DNA from: Numida meleagris
Taxonomy: Eukaryota > Chordata > Aves > Galliformes > Numididae
DNA: 64,000 nucleotides
Reading direction: 5' to 3'
Assembly: GCF_002078875.1 (NCBI RefSeq)
Contig: NC_034410.1
Coordinates: 98,582,871-98,646,870 of the forward strand
This document shows positions 61,991-64,000 of this stretch, piece after piece. How positions within the stretch are numbered: position 1 is the first letter of the stretch; each line of letters starts with the position of its first letter. The notes beneath the pieces were generated by a model that saw only the letters and a program-made list of their open reading frames with translations, did no database searches and was not told where the DNA came from. The translations under genes and the position numbers were made by a program.

Positions 61991-62948
61991 GGAAGCTTTT
62001 ATGTACAATTTGATGGACATACACTACAGGTTACTATTATTCTGAAATTCATTGAAATTATTCACTGAATTACGAGACACTCAAGAAATAAGGAAATCAC
62101 AGTGACTTAGCAATGGCTTCAATATTTGCAAATTTTTAACAAGAAAATGACATTGGTGAAAAATTGTTACTGTGAGATAGCGAAAGAATGATGCTGAAGT
62201 AAATTCCTGTCGCTGGATGAAAAGATGGAGTAGGATCAATTTAAATATCAGTTGGTACGATGTAGCCAATGACAGTCATGGCTAGTTATAAATGACCAGC
62301 TATATCATCTGGTCATTGTTTTAAGTAGCCTGTGCATTGCATGTGCAGTTAATGTGATAAACCTGTTTTAAATAAAAGTAATTCTGCAGTGTCTCAGAAG
62401 ACTCTGGAGAGAAGTATCATATCAAACTACTCAGTGTTGGTACTTCAGGTTAGTCTCATTTCAGCTTTACAAGAAAAAAAAACGTCAAGCCTTAAAGCAT
62501 TGTGAGAGGCCTTGCTGCACAAGGAAATCAATGATAAAGTGCTCATTGATTTCAATAAATCAGCTTCAATCCAGGAATCATATATTTACTGGGGCAGGAA
62601 CACTGTCTTTTTCCATCTTTTTGTCTTTTTTTAAACACCACACACATTGACGACAGTATAAAAATAAGGCAGTGCATAGCTCTAATCTCAGCTAATAATG
62701 GGCTCCAATTCTCAAGCCATCGTCAGTGACTGGCAAATTACAACAACAGCAGCCCTGGTCCCTGTAACAAAACCCATCGATTCCAAGTGACCAGCTATGT
62801 GCAAAGCTGTTTTGGCAGCTGAGAGTTTCATTTACTGGAAAGAGAGCATTTCAAACACATGCTGTTTGATTTAGCTGTAAGCATGCAAACGATCAGGTCG
62901 AAAACTTGCTGGGGACAGATTTGCAGGGCAGCAAGGAGCAGGTAGAAC
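61991..62948. other. Non-coding sequence
   Basis: No recognised gene or repeat. Confidence 0.4.
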
Positions 62949-63105
62949 CATAGGATCATAGAATTGTTTAGGTTGGAAAAGACCACTAAGATCAAACCAC
63001 CCCCACCATGCCATTAACCATGTTGCTCAGCGCCACATCCACGCATTTCTTGAACACCTCCAAGGATGGTAACTCCACCACCTCCCTACAACTCCACCAC
63101 CTCCT
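62949..63105 (-). mobile_element. CR1 LINE 3'-end fragment with internal duplication
   Basis: The cataggatcatagaattg terminus is followed by a ggttggaaaagacc block, then a ttgctcagcgccacatcc block and a ttcttgaacacctcc block. At the right end aactccaccacctcc occurs twice (about 63070-63104), a small tandem duplication. It is the same subfamily as the copy at 44.2 kb by the ggaaaagacc variant. Confidence 0.87.
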
Positions 63106-63319
63106 TGGTTGCTAGGATCCGGTGCTGCCAGCCCTTGTGCTGGGGCAACTCAGAAAGTCTTTTGGCAGAGAAAATGTCTGCATGGTGTATTCATTCCTCC
63201 TTTTGTTCGGAACCCTTTTTCAACTCTAAATCTGCACCTCTGAGCTCACCCTCAGAGCGCAGCCTTGCACTGCTCCTCTTCTATGGCTCCATCTCCCCAG
63301 CTATGCATTAATAAACAGT
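63106..63319. other. Non-coding sequence
   Basis: Unremarkable sequence between the last CR1 and the candidate regulatory block. Confidence 0.4.
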
Positions 63320-63720
63320 GGCAGATGAAGAGTTATTAATTAGCTTCATTTAAAACAACAACAAAAAAAATGCCGCTGCCACACAAATAATATGAAGGGC
63401 TCATAAAAAGTTGGATATATGAGGCAAGCCCGCGCTCAGAAGTACTGATAGGTGTGGAAATAATGACGCTCTCCGGTGTAAATGGCCCCGCAGAGCTGTG
63501 CTGTAAATATTCCCCCTCGTCCATCACCCTGCAGAGCCAGCCCCCCAGAGCTCCCACGTCACAGGAGGAACAAATGTCCTCCTCGTCGCAGGGTTTCAAC
63601 TTTATGTCACCTATTAGTATGAGTTGTCAGGCCAGGTTCCTGTAAATCAGATTAACATCCCTCTAATGCCGCCTCTGCGCAGGATCCTTAGCGCAGTAAT
63701 TTCAGAGAGGGGTGCTCAGG
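63320..63720. promoter_or_regulatory. Candidate conserved non-coding regulatory element
   Basis: This block stands out by more CpG and by dense transcription-factor-like words. They include ATTAATTAG (homeobox core) near 63335, AGGTGTGGAAA near 63450 and GGTGTAAAT near 63476 (T-box-like), TAAATATT near 63505 (Fox-like), CACGTCAC near 63555 (CRE-like) and GATTAAC near 63650. Simple-sequence and CR1 signals are absent. Stops occur in all frames over most of it, so coding is unlikely. Function and conservation are inferred only. Confidence 0.3.
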
Positions 63721-64000
63721 ACAGTAATTTTAGTAAAGAGAGACTCCTATGCAATGTGCTAAAAGCATTAACCACAATAGAAGCAAAAAAAAAAAAAACA
63801 AAAAAAAACCCGCCTCAGAGCTGTTACAGTCTATTAAGTAAATGCATAACGAATGCATGCAAGCCACCTCCCAAATGTTGCTTTGGAAATATGAGCAGGA
63901 GTACTGGAAGAGGGTGAGTGTGATTTATTTATCTTTTACCTGCCCTAGCGCTCTCTCATTTCCTGATGAACACAATGGCTTGGCACAACTTGAAGCCCCG
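63721..64000. other. Right-edge non-coding sequence with A-rich run
   Basis: The main item is an A-rich run at about 63785-63808 (A13, C, A8). The sequence continues beyond the window with no recognised gene. Confidence 0.4.

Overview
The window looks like a piece of a bird chromosome. Its interspersed repeats are CR1 LINE fragments in several subfamilies and both orientations, together with avian-type retroviral solo LTRs, including one that matches my memory of the widespread avian ERVL LTR. There are no operons or dense coding; most open frames are short, unrelated and random-looking. The N gap inside a pyrimidine tract and a single N beside a poly-G run indicate a draft assembly. The G/C-run block near 19.6 kb resembles sequence I associate with galliform birds, but this is only a hint.

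One protein-coding gene is well supported. It lies on the minus strand at the left end and is seen as two spliced exons: a large 1,115-bp exon (8613 down to 7499) and a 137-bp exon (2070 down to 1934). Both have canonical splice sites and compatible phases. Together they encode a Gln/Glu-rich N-terminal region with degenerate VTVQ repeats, a basic KKRPR motif, and the start of an AKAP7/LigT-like 2H phosphoesterase domain with its first HxT motif. The remaining 3' exons should lie left of position 1, and the 5' exon or exons right of 8613. It looks like a divergent paralogue of AKAP7 rather than AKAP7 itself.

From about 8.6 kb to 64 kb I find no other convincing gene. CR1 fragments lie at about 1.2, 5.6, 6.2-7.2, 23.9-24.3, 26.1-27.7, 28.8-30.0, 38.8-39.3, 39.5-39.8, 44.2, 56.3-56.7, 58.3-58.8, 61.0-62.0 and 62.9-63.1 kb. 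There are three solo LTRs: 26467-27050, nested inside a CR1 with a 5-bp target duplication; 30013-30272, compact with a 6-bp duplication; and 32457-33045, ERVL-type. A long pyrimidine tract surrounds a 494-base assembly gap at 48.0-48.5 kb. Several strong inverted repeats stand apart from known elements. The last 0.6 kb is richer in CpG and in homeobox-, T-box- and Fox-like words and may be a conserved regulatory element.

I see no CRISPR array, tRNA, rRNA or clearly novel multi-gene system. The most notable items are the AKAP7-like gene with its repeat-expanded exon, the nested and compact LTRs, and the hairpins that look like products of local template switching.
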